Source: Spirogloea muscicola
Taxonomy: Eukaryota; Streptophyta; Zygnematophyceae; Spirogloeales; Spirogloeaceae
Length of the DNA: 11,608 nucleotides
Reading direction: 5' to 3'
Assembly (NCBI GenBank): GCA_009602725.1
Contig: WELB01000150.1
Location: 1 to 11,608, forward strand
A program made the position numbers and the translations under genes. Each line of letters starts with the position of its first letter. Within the stretch, counting starts at the first letter, position 1. The notes beneath the pieces are model-generated. The model had not been told where the DNA came from. It ran no database searches and saw only the letters and a program-made list of their open reading frames with translations. This document shows, in pieces, positions 1-8,500 of this stretch.

Positions 1-3000
1 CCGGCGCCGCCGCCGCCCCCGGCGCCGCGCTGCAGGTGAGCTTCGTCTGGCGCCTGGCCAGCACGCCAAGTGTTAACATGATGTATAACTTAATAATGTA
101 TCATCAAGTCTGATAACAGATGTATAGTAGAGTCTGAACTCGGTGCTGGACTAAGTGCTATGAGCTTGACAAGGCCAGCCGCCGGGGAGCGAGCAAGCGA
201 GTTGCTGCGTCGGCGCTGGCAAAATTCGGGGCCGCAAACGCCGGTTGTGGCGCCCTAGTCAGTGTGACCAGGCTCGCTCAGGCCGAAGCCAGCCCGCCAT
301 GGCTCATCTCCCCGAGCTCTCGTGTCTGCCGTGGCAGCTCCTCGCCCAACACAGGGCCTGCAGTGCGCCAGTTTCTCAGCGATGCCTCTGACTGCGCCGC
401 GAGTGCCGCTGCCGCTGGCCGCGCAGACGCGCACCGTGAAGAAGGGCGGCACGCGCCCCATCTTCGACCACAGCCTCCAGATCGGCGTCCCCGAGGGCGA
501 GCAGGTCAGTGCCGCCGCCGTCGACGCCGCCGCTTCCAACGCCGTTGCCTGCGCACTCGAGCGAGGCTGCTTTTCCTTCTCCAGTCTGGGTTAGGTCACA
601 CGTCAGGTCGCACCCGGAGCTGATCCAGGCGGCAACCTAATCCCAAGTGATTAGGCTTAGTGTTAGACTTGATTGGATCCATGGCCTTCAGCTGGCCGCC
701 GGCTATGGTGCGGCCAGGCGTGTGCACCTTGACTCTCCTCTTGGCAGCTCCTACCAGCCAGCACACACGGCATGGCAGCTGCAGCTGTCGATGCGCTGGC
801 GCTGATGCCGTTTTGTGGCAGTGGATGCGCTAACGCTAATGCCACGGTGATACATTCTCGGCGGCGGCGGCGGCTGCAGACGCTGCTGTGCGAGGTGTTC
901 ATGACGCAGGTGAAGGGGCGCGACCAGCTGCTGGGGTGGGCCAAGATCCCCGTGCGCGACCATGCGCAGGCCGCAAAGCCCAAGCCCCGTGCCAAGACCG
1001 AGCACCGGTGCGCACCATGGCCGTCCCGCCGGCGCTGCCTCCGCGGACCCACTTGCTTCCTTAGATGGGCTTGCCTTGGCAGCCATGGTGGTCGGTGAGC
1101 ACCGAGTGGTGGCGGCCATGGCTGCAGCTGAGACGTGGCAAGGCGTCCATGGCAGGCTCATGAATGGCCTCTCGTCGGATGCCGCGGCGGGCGTGCTCAC
1201 GCTCACTCTGACGTACCACGACCGCTGCGGCGGGGGCGGCGCCGGCCGCCAGCCGCGGGCGTCGGTGGGCGCGGCGATGGACGGCCTGGTAGCCCCGCCG
1301 GGGGGCAGCGAGGCACCAGTGCCGCCGGAGGGGTACGATGTTGCGGCGACGCTGCGGGCGGCCATGGCCGCAACCAGGCCTGCGACCGCCGACTGCAAAG
1401 GTGGTGGCGGCATCCCAGCGCCCTGGAAGGCCCCCGGCGATGGTGGCCGACGCCTGGCCGTGGCGGCGACAACTGGGAAGCTCTNGGCAGGCGCGGCGGT
1501 GGACGGCCTGGCGGCCCCACCGGGCGGCAACGAGGCGCCGTTGTCGCCCGAGGGGTATGACGTTGCGGCGACGCTGCGGGCGGCCATGGCCACGACCAGG
1601 CCAGCAACCGCCGACTGCAAAGGCGGTGGCGGTATCCCGGCGCCCTGGAAGGTCCCTGGCAATAGCGGCAGACGCCTGGCTGTGGCGGCTGTGACTGGGA
1701 AGCTCTTCGGCCAGGAGCTCACGCGGCCGGTGGCAGCGGCGACCGGGGCCGGAGGCTGCAGTCAGGACGAGCAGCGCTACGTCCGCGCCGCGGACAGCAG
1801 CACCAGCGCCTGCACCGACGAGGAAAGCAACAATGGCCAGCGGCGGGACCATGGCGCCAGCAGCGTTGCAGACAGGGAGGAGGACGCCATGCCGTTCGTC
1901 GGCACTGCGTACGCCGGCAAGTGCCAGCTGATGCAGCTGCTACCCCTCGATGGCGGCGGCGGCGGCGTCGACGGCGAGTGCGGCGCCGGCGCTTTCGCTG
2001 CGGCGGCCTGCTTTGCTGGAGCCGAGGGTGGCCCCAGGATCCCCTCCGGCTCTGCGGCGGTGTGCGAGCCCGGCGAACGCGGCGGAGTCAACGGTCCCTC
2101 GGCATTCAAGCCGTACCCGTGCGGTGGGCAGCCGAAGCGGTGCCGCATCGCCGCTAGCGCCGCGGCGGACCACGAGGCGGCGCTGGACATGGGGTTGGCC
2201 AATGGCGGCAGGGAGCGGCACAGCGCCGGCGGGTGCGGCAAGCGCGGCACTGATGGCGCTCGGCGCAGCGGCGGCGGCAGAGGCCATGCGGCAGTGGAGG
2301 GCACTCCAGCCGCCTCCATGGCCAGACACGACGCGGACGTTGCGCCGCCCACCGCCGCAGCCGACAGTTGGCTGCGCATGACGCCACGTGCTGCGCCCGG
2401 CGGCGCAGAAGAGGTGGCAACGGCGCCTCCAGCTCGTGTGCCGTGGCTCTCGGCTAGTGCCGGCACCAAGGCCGCCGCCGTTGCCGCTGCAGCGAACCCC
2501 TGGAGCATGTTCAGCCCGGCGGTGCCGTCTGGCGGTGGTGGCAATCACCATCATTACTTTGATGGCGGCAGCGGCGGCAGGCCAAAGTTGTCGTACTCGC
2601 CCTTGCCGCCGGCGACGGCAGCGAGCGGCAAGGCGATGGCGGCAACGATGGGCTTGAGGCAGCAGCCAGCCGCCGTGGCATGTGCGGTGGCGGACCGTGA
2701 CTGGTTGTCGGTGGCACGGCCGCCGGCGGAGCTGGGCAAGGACTGGCTCGCAGTTGCGGCAGCAGGCCACGGTGGCGACGGCTCTGGCTTTGGCAACAGG
2801 GATGGCGGCCGCAATGCTGGATCGGTGGGCATGCCGCTGCCGCCGCCGTCGCTGCTGCCGCCTCCAGCACGGCCTGCGCTTGCGGCTCTCCATGGCCAGC
2901 CCAGCAATGGCGGCAGCATCGGGAGCTGTGGTGCTGCGGAGGCCGCTGCCAGCTTGCCACGTGCCGCCAAGCTGCTGCCCCTGGCGGTCAACGAGCTGCC

Positions 3001-4050
3001 AACGGGCTGGTGCAGTGGCAGGGAGCCGCCACCGCCAGTGCCGCCGCCGCCGTTGCCGTTGTTCGGCGAGCAGACTGGCCTGGAGGCCGCCAGGTGGGCG
3101 ACTTTCTCGCTGCTACTTGCCAGTGGCTGCCATGGTCACGGCACTCGGGAGCTTCACAATCTGCAGTGTGACTCGCAGCTGATGCTGCCTCTGAGCGACG
3201 GTGCTGCGCTGCAGGCCCAGAGGTTGCGAGCGAGACTTGCACGTGAAAGGCCAGGGCCTGGACGCGGCACTGCTGAGCAGCGTGGGGGAGGCCATGCCCG
3301 GCAGCTTGCAGCAGCAGGCTGCGCTCATCTGGCAGGTCTGCCGTGCACACTCGCTCACCTCCCTCCTCTCTCTCTCCCTCTTACTTGCACAGCACTGATT
3401 GCAGTGCTCCTGCTGCCGTGCTCACCATCTGGGCAGCCGAGTGACTGCCACGTTGGTGCAGGCGTTGCAGCCCAATGCCATGATGCGTCTCTGACCCCAC
3501 GTCGACCTGTCGGCCCCCTTGGCGGCCAGGCGTCGCAGGCCATGGCGCGCTCCCAGGCAGGCGCGCCGGATGCGGCCGGGCGTTACCTGGCTGCAGCATC
3601 CACGTGGCAGAAGTGCATGGCCGCGCCTCCCGAGCGTGCCGAGCTTGTGCTTGCTGCCTCGCAGGCCGTGCTCCTCGCCCCCGACCAGCTGGCGAGCTAC
3701 TACGCTCTGTACCGAAGCAGCGTCCAGCAGTTTATGCAGGTGGGAGCCAGCTGAACACTAAGTCAGTGGGATTTATGCCCTCCATGATATCACGTTCTGC
3801 ATGAGGATTATCATAAGTATAGAAGATCAAGCAGTGATCTTACTTGTTACCTGATGGATGCTGGAAAGCCGTGCAGTCGGTGGCTGTGATACAAGCGGAG
3901 CTGACGGGCACAAGCGAGGATGAGCGGCGCGAGCGGTGGCGGCAGTGCTGGGTGGAGCACTGCCAGCGGCTCGACGTTGGCCGGCGGCAGGTGGCCGCCA
4001 TGCAGCCCAGCTCGGGCATCGTCCAGTATGGCGCCGGGGCCTTCTTCTGA
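1..4050 (+). CDS. C2-domain protein with long Ala/Gly/Pro-rich tail (5' end outside window)
   Basis: Proposed exons: 1-35 (partial), 427-504, 880-988, 1128-3739 and 3877-4050, giving 1001 residues in the window. Seen: the exon at 427 encodes TRTVKKGGTRPIFDHSLQIG, the exon at 880 encodes LLCEVFMTQVKGRDQLLGWA then KIPVRD, and the exon at 1128 opens with ETWQGVHGRL and GVLTLTLTYH. Together these follow the middle and final strands of a C2 domain (TRTVKKG..P.F, then LLG.A.I.., then W..L...G.L.L.L.Y). The first strands lie upstream; the 1-35 exon (GAAAAPGAALQ) would be the loop before TRTVKKG. The loop before LLGWA has Gln-Val-Lys-Gly-Arg-Asp rather than the usual Asp-rich pattern, so calcium binding is doubtful. 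The tail (about 850 residues) is Ala/Gly/Pro-rich with short hydrophobic DWL motifs near 2330-2760 and Pro runs near 2840 and 3030. The last 70 or so residues look helical. Splice boundaries at 988/1128 are chosen by phase and C2 length and are uncertain; 504/880 and 3739/3877 are firmer. The protein family beyond C2 is not recognised. Confidence 0.68.
36..426 (+). other. intron of the C2 gene, after the first visible exon
   Basis: It begins gtgagc directly after CTGCAG and ends gcgcag before ACGCGCACC. Both sides are phase 0. The first 120 bases are much more AT-rich than the surrounding exons and contain stop codons in the reading frame. No exon-like piece of a C2 domain was seen inside, although the GC-rich second half cannot be excluded as extra exon. 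Confidence 0.55.
505..879 (+). other. intron of the C2 gene, inside the C2 domain
   Basis: Donor gtcagt follows GGCGAGCAG and acceptor ctgcag precedes ACGCTGCTG. Joining the two restores an uninterrupted C2 strand-loop-strand (VPEGEQ then TLLCEVFM) in phase 0. The middle (about 580-680) is AT-richer with in-frame stops. No other feature was seen in it. Confidence 0.65.
1264..1707 (+). repeat. in-frame 222-bp tandem duplication in the C2 gene
   Basis: Unit 1 is 1264-1485 and unit 2 is 1486-1707. They line up without gaps at an offset of exactly 222 bases (74 codons). Both encode a block with the landmarks PPEGYDV, AATLRAAM, ATADCKGGGGIPAPWK and GRRLAVAA.TGKL. By hand count over about 70 codons there are 31 base differences, 19 of them in third codon positions, and 10 amino-acid changes. 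This pattern is expected of a true coding frame that has been under protein-level constraint since duplication. A single undetermined base (N, 1485) sits at the junction of the units. Confidence 0.9.
3336..3392 (+). other. possible 57-nt intron, or retained coding segment
   Basis: The segment starts gtctgc after CTGGCAG and ends in a strong pyrimidine tract (about 3357-3386) followed by cttgcacag. Donor and acceptor are both phase 1 in the long frame, and the segment is 19 codons with no stop, so the protein stays in frame whether it is spliced or kept. The pyrimidine tract makes splicing plausible; 57 nt would be short for this locus, where the UFL1 introns are 108-339 nt. Confidence 0.4.
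3740..3876 (+). other. last intron of the C2 gene
   Basis: Donor gtggga follows TTTATGCAG and acceptor gtgcag precedes TCGGTGGCT; both are phase 0. It is AT-richer than its flanks and contains the stop that would otherwise end the frame at 3752-3754. The following exon (58 codons with TGA) continues the helical, charged C-terminus (EDERRERWRQCWVEHCQRLD). Confidence 0.7.
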
Positions 4051-4201
4051 GCCTGCGCAGCGGGGGTGCGGCTGAGCTCGTTGTTGCTGCTCTGACGTTC
4101 CTCTCGGCAAGCCCGACATACCATAAGCCTCAGCTGATGGATCTGCAGAGGTGCCAATCTGCGGAGGACGTCACAGAACTGCTGATGGCCCAGATATGTT
4201 G

Positions 4202-4252
4202 ACAACCCGAACAGGTTGTGTGACACCACCACGCCTTTCATGGTGGTTTTTT
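4202..4252 (+). other. two adjacent short hairpins plus T-run after the C2 stop codon
   Basis: The first stem is ACAACC (4202-4207) with GGTTGT (4214-4219) around a 6-base loop. The second is ACCACCA (4225-4231) with TGGTGGT (4241-4247) around a 9-base loop, followed at once by a run of T (to 4252). It resembles a bacterial terminator, but in a nuclear 3' UTR that would be coincidence or an RNA structure. About 150 bases past the stop codon. Confidence 0.45.
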
Positions 4253-4292
4253 ATCTCCTCCATGCCACTAAATCTGTCATTGAACTTTGCGC

Positions 4293-4319
4293 GTAGCATG
4301 TGAGAAGCTCTCCTGCTAC
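4293..4319 (+). other. 27-nt nested hairpin in the C2 gene 3' region
   Basis: The outer arms GTAGCA (4293-4298) and TGCTAC (4314-4319) are perfectly complementary. The inner arms GAGA (4302-4305) and TCTC (4309-4312) enclose a 3-base loop, separated from the outer stem by a 3x1 internal loop. Function unknown. Confidence 0.4.
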
Positions 4320-4443
4320 AGCTCAACCTTATCACTCCTCAACATGGCTGCTCGCTGACTTGTTTATGAAGCATTTAGCCGACTTCCACACCGGGCTTAA
4401 GCTCCCCGCATTGTCATCCCTTGAGGGAGCCCTGTCTTTGCAA

Positions 4444-4495
4444 CTTAGTTCTTTCTCAAAATATTGGTGCTTAGTTCTTTCTCAAAGTATTGGTG
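4444..4495. repeat. two tandem copies of a 26-bp AT-rich unit
   Basis: Copies at 4444-4469 and 4470-4495 differ at one base (4461 A against 4487 G). Each starts CTTAGTTCTTTCTC and ends TATTGGTG. Lies in noncoding sequence between the two genes. Confidence 0.92.
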
Positions 4496-4871
4496 ACAGA
4501 TGCCCATTTTTTCGAATGTATTTTTACATTGGTTAGGCTATTCAAAATGAGCACCTTCTTCCTTTCTGGTACAGCAGCACCCTGTCTCAGCTTCCAGTGA
4601 CAACCATGAAGCCCTTGCAAGCAAACTTTCAGCACCTGAAGTCACTCATACCCTGCGTAACAGACTGACTTTTCATGCCGAGGGCTTCCAGATGGCCAGC
4701 CTGAGAAGATGTCAGCAGTGCTCCATACCTGGACTCCCGCTTGCCCCACTTCTTCATGCCCACATCGCAAAGCCAAGCTGTGCAGGAAGTGTTACACTTG
4801 TGATAGCAACCCAGGAGAGCACTGTGTTTGATCATGCACCAGCTGTCATCCAAGTTTGTCCAGCTGATGTT

Positions 4872-4903
4872 CAGGAAGGCCTTCCTGCGAAGGCCTTCCT
4901 GCG
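4872..4903. repeat. 14-bp tandem repeat overlapping a 16-bp perfect palindrome
   Basis: AAGGCCTTCCTGCG occurs twice in a row (4876-4889 and 4890-4903). The sequence CAGGAAGGCCTTCCTG (4872-4887) is a perfect palindrome. A small local slippage duplication is the simplest reading. Confidence 0.9.
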
Positions 4904-4962
4904 AATGCCAGTGCAATGCTTAGCTGCTGAAATACAGTGGCTATGCCTTTTGTCAGCCTTGC

Positions 4963-4967
4963 TGTAA
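4963..4967 (+). promoter_or_regulatory. candidate TGTAA polyadenylation signal for the C2 gene
   Basis: TGTAA is the usual green-algal poly(A) signal. This is the first clear copy I noticed on this strand downstream of the TGA at 4048-4050, implying a 3' UTR near 0.9 kb; another lies at 5024-5028. A pentamer occurs often by chance, so this is only a candidate. Confidence 0.25.
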
Positions 4968-5525
4968 GTAAAAGGCTAAAACTAGTCAAATGACTGACTC
5001 AACGAGACAAGAATTAGCAGAGGTGTAAGAGGTAGGTTCCTTCAATGTGCCGTGTTCACATTCCCAAGTGTGTCACCTAGCCGCTGACCCGTCCGGCCAG
5101 TTTGCGCTGCACACTAGAGAAATGGTCCCCAACCCGCTGTTTGAGACACTCGTGCTTTGGAGCAGTAACCAATGGCAGCGTAGGGTGCTTGTTAGTGATG
5201 GAGCTTGAGGTCAGTAGGTGAGCCACGAGGCCACCTCTTGCCCTGCAACCGCGCCCGGCCTCTACCTTGCCAAGATTGAATCACGCTTTTCTCAGTTCAA
5301 GTAGCCTCCCTCATGCTCGCAAAATTGCTGTTCTTGGCAGGCCATGCAGTTCACTGAGCTCCATGCAGATACACTGCCGGTATGACACTCACCACTAACC
5401 CAAGCTCCAAGCTCTAGAACCCTGGCTCTAGACCAATTCTTCCAGTTGGTAGCACTTGGTAGTTCTATCATCCACTTAAGTTACCAATTGTATGCTTTAC
5501 ACAAGCTCGCCTTTTTGGGTTCTCC

Positions 5526-5530
5526 TTACA
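5526..5530 (-). promoter_or_regulatory. candidate TGTAA polyadenylation signal for UFL1
   Basis: TGTAA on the minus strand, about 20 bases after the UFL1 TAG; a second copy is at 5497-5501. Very short 3' UTRs would result. Motif is short and chance occurrence is likely. Confidence 0.25.
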
Positions 5531-5549
5531 GCATTGCATAGAAATCCTG

Positions 5550-8500
5550 CTACTTGCCTTCGCTGCCTGCTCCTGTGAGCGGTGCTGAAATCATGACTTT
5601 GAGGTCCGGCAGCTTTGACTGAAGTGACTGCATCCGCTCTTCGGCTTCACCAGACCTCCCACCACTGCCCGCTTGCAAGTACTCCACGGTGGACACATGA
5701 TACTCCAGCAGTATGCGATGTGCGGCCTCACTGAGGTCTGGTCTCAAGCGCGTGATAGTTGCTGCAATGGCTCTTCCAGGGGCTTGGAGGGCCCTGTGGT
5801 GAATCTGCACAGATAGACACTGATACTCAGTAGGATAACAGGCCAGGATAATAGGCCTTTCTGTCTAGCTTCTCCACGGCAATACTAGCTGGTGGGCTGC
5901 AAAAGCACATCTGCAACAGCTTCTTTTGGTGGACAATGAGAAGGTGCTTGATACAGCTCAAGAAGAGCTGTATCGTTTTGTGCACTGTTGCAGGAAACTT
6001 TTTGGGATAAGCAATGTGGTGATTGACAATCGACTTGTGCTCGACTTTCAGGAATCCTGCACTTGATAAGTACGCCTATAAAATCAAGTGGATGTGACGT
6101 CTGTGAGTGACTTCAAGGTTTTGAGTAGAGCACAGATGCCGACCTTTGTAAAGAGCAGGGATACAGCCAAAGGCAGAGCACCGACAGGGTCATCCTCAGC
6201 TTCTAACTGCTGTTCGAGCCGCTTCTTATGTGCAAACAGCAGGGCCTTCTCTGCCTTCTTGTCCAGCTTTTTGATGAGCATACCATTCTCTTGCGCACAC
6301 AGCTCCACCGCAGTCTCAAACTCTGCAACGTTCTTGCCCTCCAAGGCATCAACCAGGGAAAGTGCCAGCCTTCCAACATCAGCCGGCAGGTTGTTTGCCA
6401 TCTCCACCCTCCTGGCCTGACTGAGAGGTGAGTCCACGTCAACCTCTTGGTCTAATTGCTCAGTCTCTCCATCTGCAATTCTCTGCTCGAGCTCCTGTTG
6501 ACATACAACATGCAAGGCGCCACACTTTAGCCTGGTGGCCTTTATCAGGCACCAGGCAGGCAAGATAGGGTATGATGGGCATGTAGACAGAGTACATTTG
6601 CAGGACTCATAGGATAAAAGTAATGATGGTTGCTTCCGGACATGCTTGATGTCCTTCAAGGCACTTTCATCTGCCATTGATGAAATATGTCAAAGACTGC
6701 CAGTGTGCATACCAAGTGCTGAATGAGGAGGTCTGCCTCAGACGTTGCTGTGGACCTCAGGAGGTGGCGAGTGAGGATGGCCAGTGTGGAGGGTTCATCC
6801 TCAAAGAGGTCCAGTGCCTTGCTGTAGAGCAATAGCTGTCCATGCAACTGCAATGCAGGGAAAAACCCGGATACTTGTGGTCACAAAGCAGGCCCTTCCA
6901 CTATACATGATATGAGATAGCCTACCAGATATGGTATCCAACTCTGCAACTTTGCATATCTACAGATGCAAGACAAGCAATGCACCTATGGAGGGCATTG
7001 ACAAGGTTCCACACCTCCCCAAGCTTAAGCTGCACAGCATCCTTCCTCTTCCTCCTCTCCTCTGCCCCCGCACTAAAAGCTGCCCGCTTTCCCTCGGCAA
7101 GGGCTTGCACCACAAACGGCCTCAGCTTGGCAGCAAGAGCCAGGGCAAGCGCTCCGCTCTCCTCAGGCACGTCTGCCTCATCTGTGTGTCAGACATCGCA
7201 CACATGCTGCTTCTCATCCCAACAGCAAACCCAGCAGCTGGTGCTGCAAGGCTGGATCCATGAGGCCAGCTACAGCATGTCACGAAACCAAGGTCGCTGA
7301 CTGCAGACCCCCCTGCTTTCACTATGCCATATGGGCTGTGTGCTTCGAATGCTTGCCTGTTCCAGCTCCTTCGAGGTCAGGATACCACTCGACAATCTTG
7401 GCTGCCATCTCAGGTATCCCAGGCACGCCCTCCTCTTGGTTGCCTCCTTCCCCTTGATCAACTGCCCCCTTGAGAACCTTGCCTGTCACCTCCTTCCTGC
7501 TGCTGGACTTGCTCGAGCCCCTCCTCTTGTCTCGCGTGCTGCTCTTCTTGCCAGGCCCCTCGCTTTCCTCATCCTCCTCCACGGCAACCCGAGCTCCGCC
7601 CCTGCGCCCCTTCTTTGCCTCCTTGCCCCCTTGGAGGGCCTCTCCATCCTCTATCATATCGTCGTTGGCACTAGCTTCCACAGCCTTCTGCTGCCTACCA
7701 TGCACAGGCAATGCTTTCCCCTTGAGGCTCATGCTTGCCTTGGCTGAGGCCTTCACCTCCTTGCTGAGCCTCTCCAGCAGCTCCTGATGTACCAGCAATG
7801 CCTCATTAATATGCAATAGCTGGAAATACACTGCTGAATAGGGCTCTGTAAGGTGCATCTCTATATGGGTACTTCCTAGCAATCAAATGTGCTTGTGGAC
7901 CGTAATTAAGTCAAGAGCAGGTACTTACTCTGATGAATGCCTCAGACACAACGCATGTCTCGGCAAGCACAACAGCAGGCTTGCCTTCCTGTTCAGGGCA
8001 AAACGATGTGCCCTTAATTGCTGGCCACCTGACATGTAATTCACATAGTGCAACATGCAAAGCTCAACTTCTGTCAGCAAACAAGACAGTAATTGACATA
8101 GCTCACTAGTGATGAGACTGACCTTCTGAGCATTTTGTAAGCTGGGGCACATCTTAATGAGCTTAGCCATGTCGGCAAAAGAAAATGATGAAGGTAGCAG
8201 GGGAGCTGCATCGCACCTTGCACCAATGAGAGGTACACTAGCTCAGCAACTCTTTGAGAATAGAAGCAAATCAGGTGACGAAGACAATGTCTTCAGGCTG
8301 CAGTTCCTCGTCCTCTATTGAAGTAATCCGCAACTGAAGAGCACATCAATGAGACACTGAGGACTTGTGCCAGACAGACAAACAAATAAATATGCGAGTT
8401 GCTACAGAGGCAATGTTTGAGGGTTGCATCTTATCACATACCATGTAGACTGGATGACAGCTTCTTCAATGGCTGCATCTAGCTGACTGATGATAGAAGG

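Larger units (their letters stand above)
4051..5549. other. intergenic region between convergent genes, with 3' UTRs
   Basis: No reading frame here shows recognisable protein features, and base composition falls to a mixed, AT-richer level. I saw no tRNA, rRNA or snoRNA pattern. It holds the hairpins and tandem repeats listed separately, plus candidate polyadenylation signals. The two genes run toward each other, so the region should contain both 3' UTRs. Confidence 0.7.

Noticed and set aside
1264-1707. Duplication as an assembly artefact from two alleles
   Set aside because: About 15 percent divergence with coding-type substitutions and an exact in-frame offset fits a real old duplication better, though the N leaves some doubt.
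751-2893. Long open frames on the minus strand (751-1722 and 1940-2893)
   Set aside because: Arg/Pro/Ala-rich shadows of a GC-rich plus-strand exon; the repeat units show third-position bias in the plus frame only.
4225-4252. Rho-independent bacterial terminator
   Set aside because: Hairpin plus T-run fits, but the window is clearly intron-bearing nuclear DNA.
4300-4967. Small open frames between the genes (4300-4536 plus, 4629-4916 minus, 4692-4967 plus)
   Set aside because: Short, no family features, composition like surrounding noncoding DNA, and one spans the 26-bp tandem repeat.
6961-7014. Extension of UFL1 exon 11 through WNLVNALHR to a gtgcat donor
   Set aside because: That donor is phase 2 while the next acceptor is phase 0; ending at KLGE (gtgtgg donor) gives exact spacing to LYSKALDLF.
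6088-7747. Plus-strand open frames over UFL1 (for example 6088-6420 and 7331-7747)
   Set aside because: Antisense shadows of confirmed UFL1 exons 10 and 13, without recognisable motifs.
8285-8335. Possible extra UFL1 exon on the minus strand (reads LRITSIEDEELQPED after a cttcag)
   Set aside because: Exon 7 joins exon 8 directly in phase 2 (TG|G, Trp) and gives TWCDAAPLLPSSF with family spacing; adding this piece breaks phase and length.
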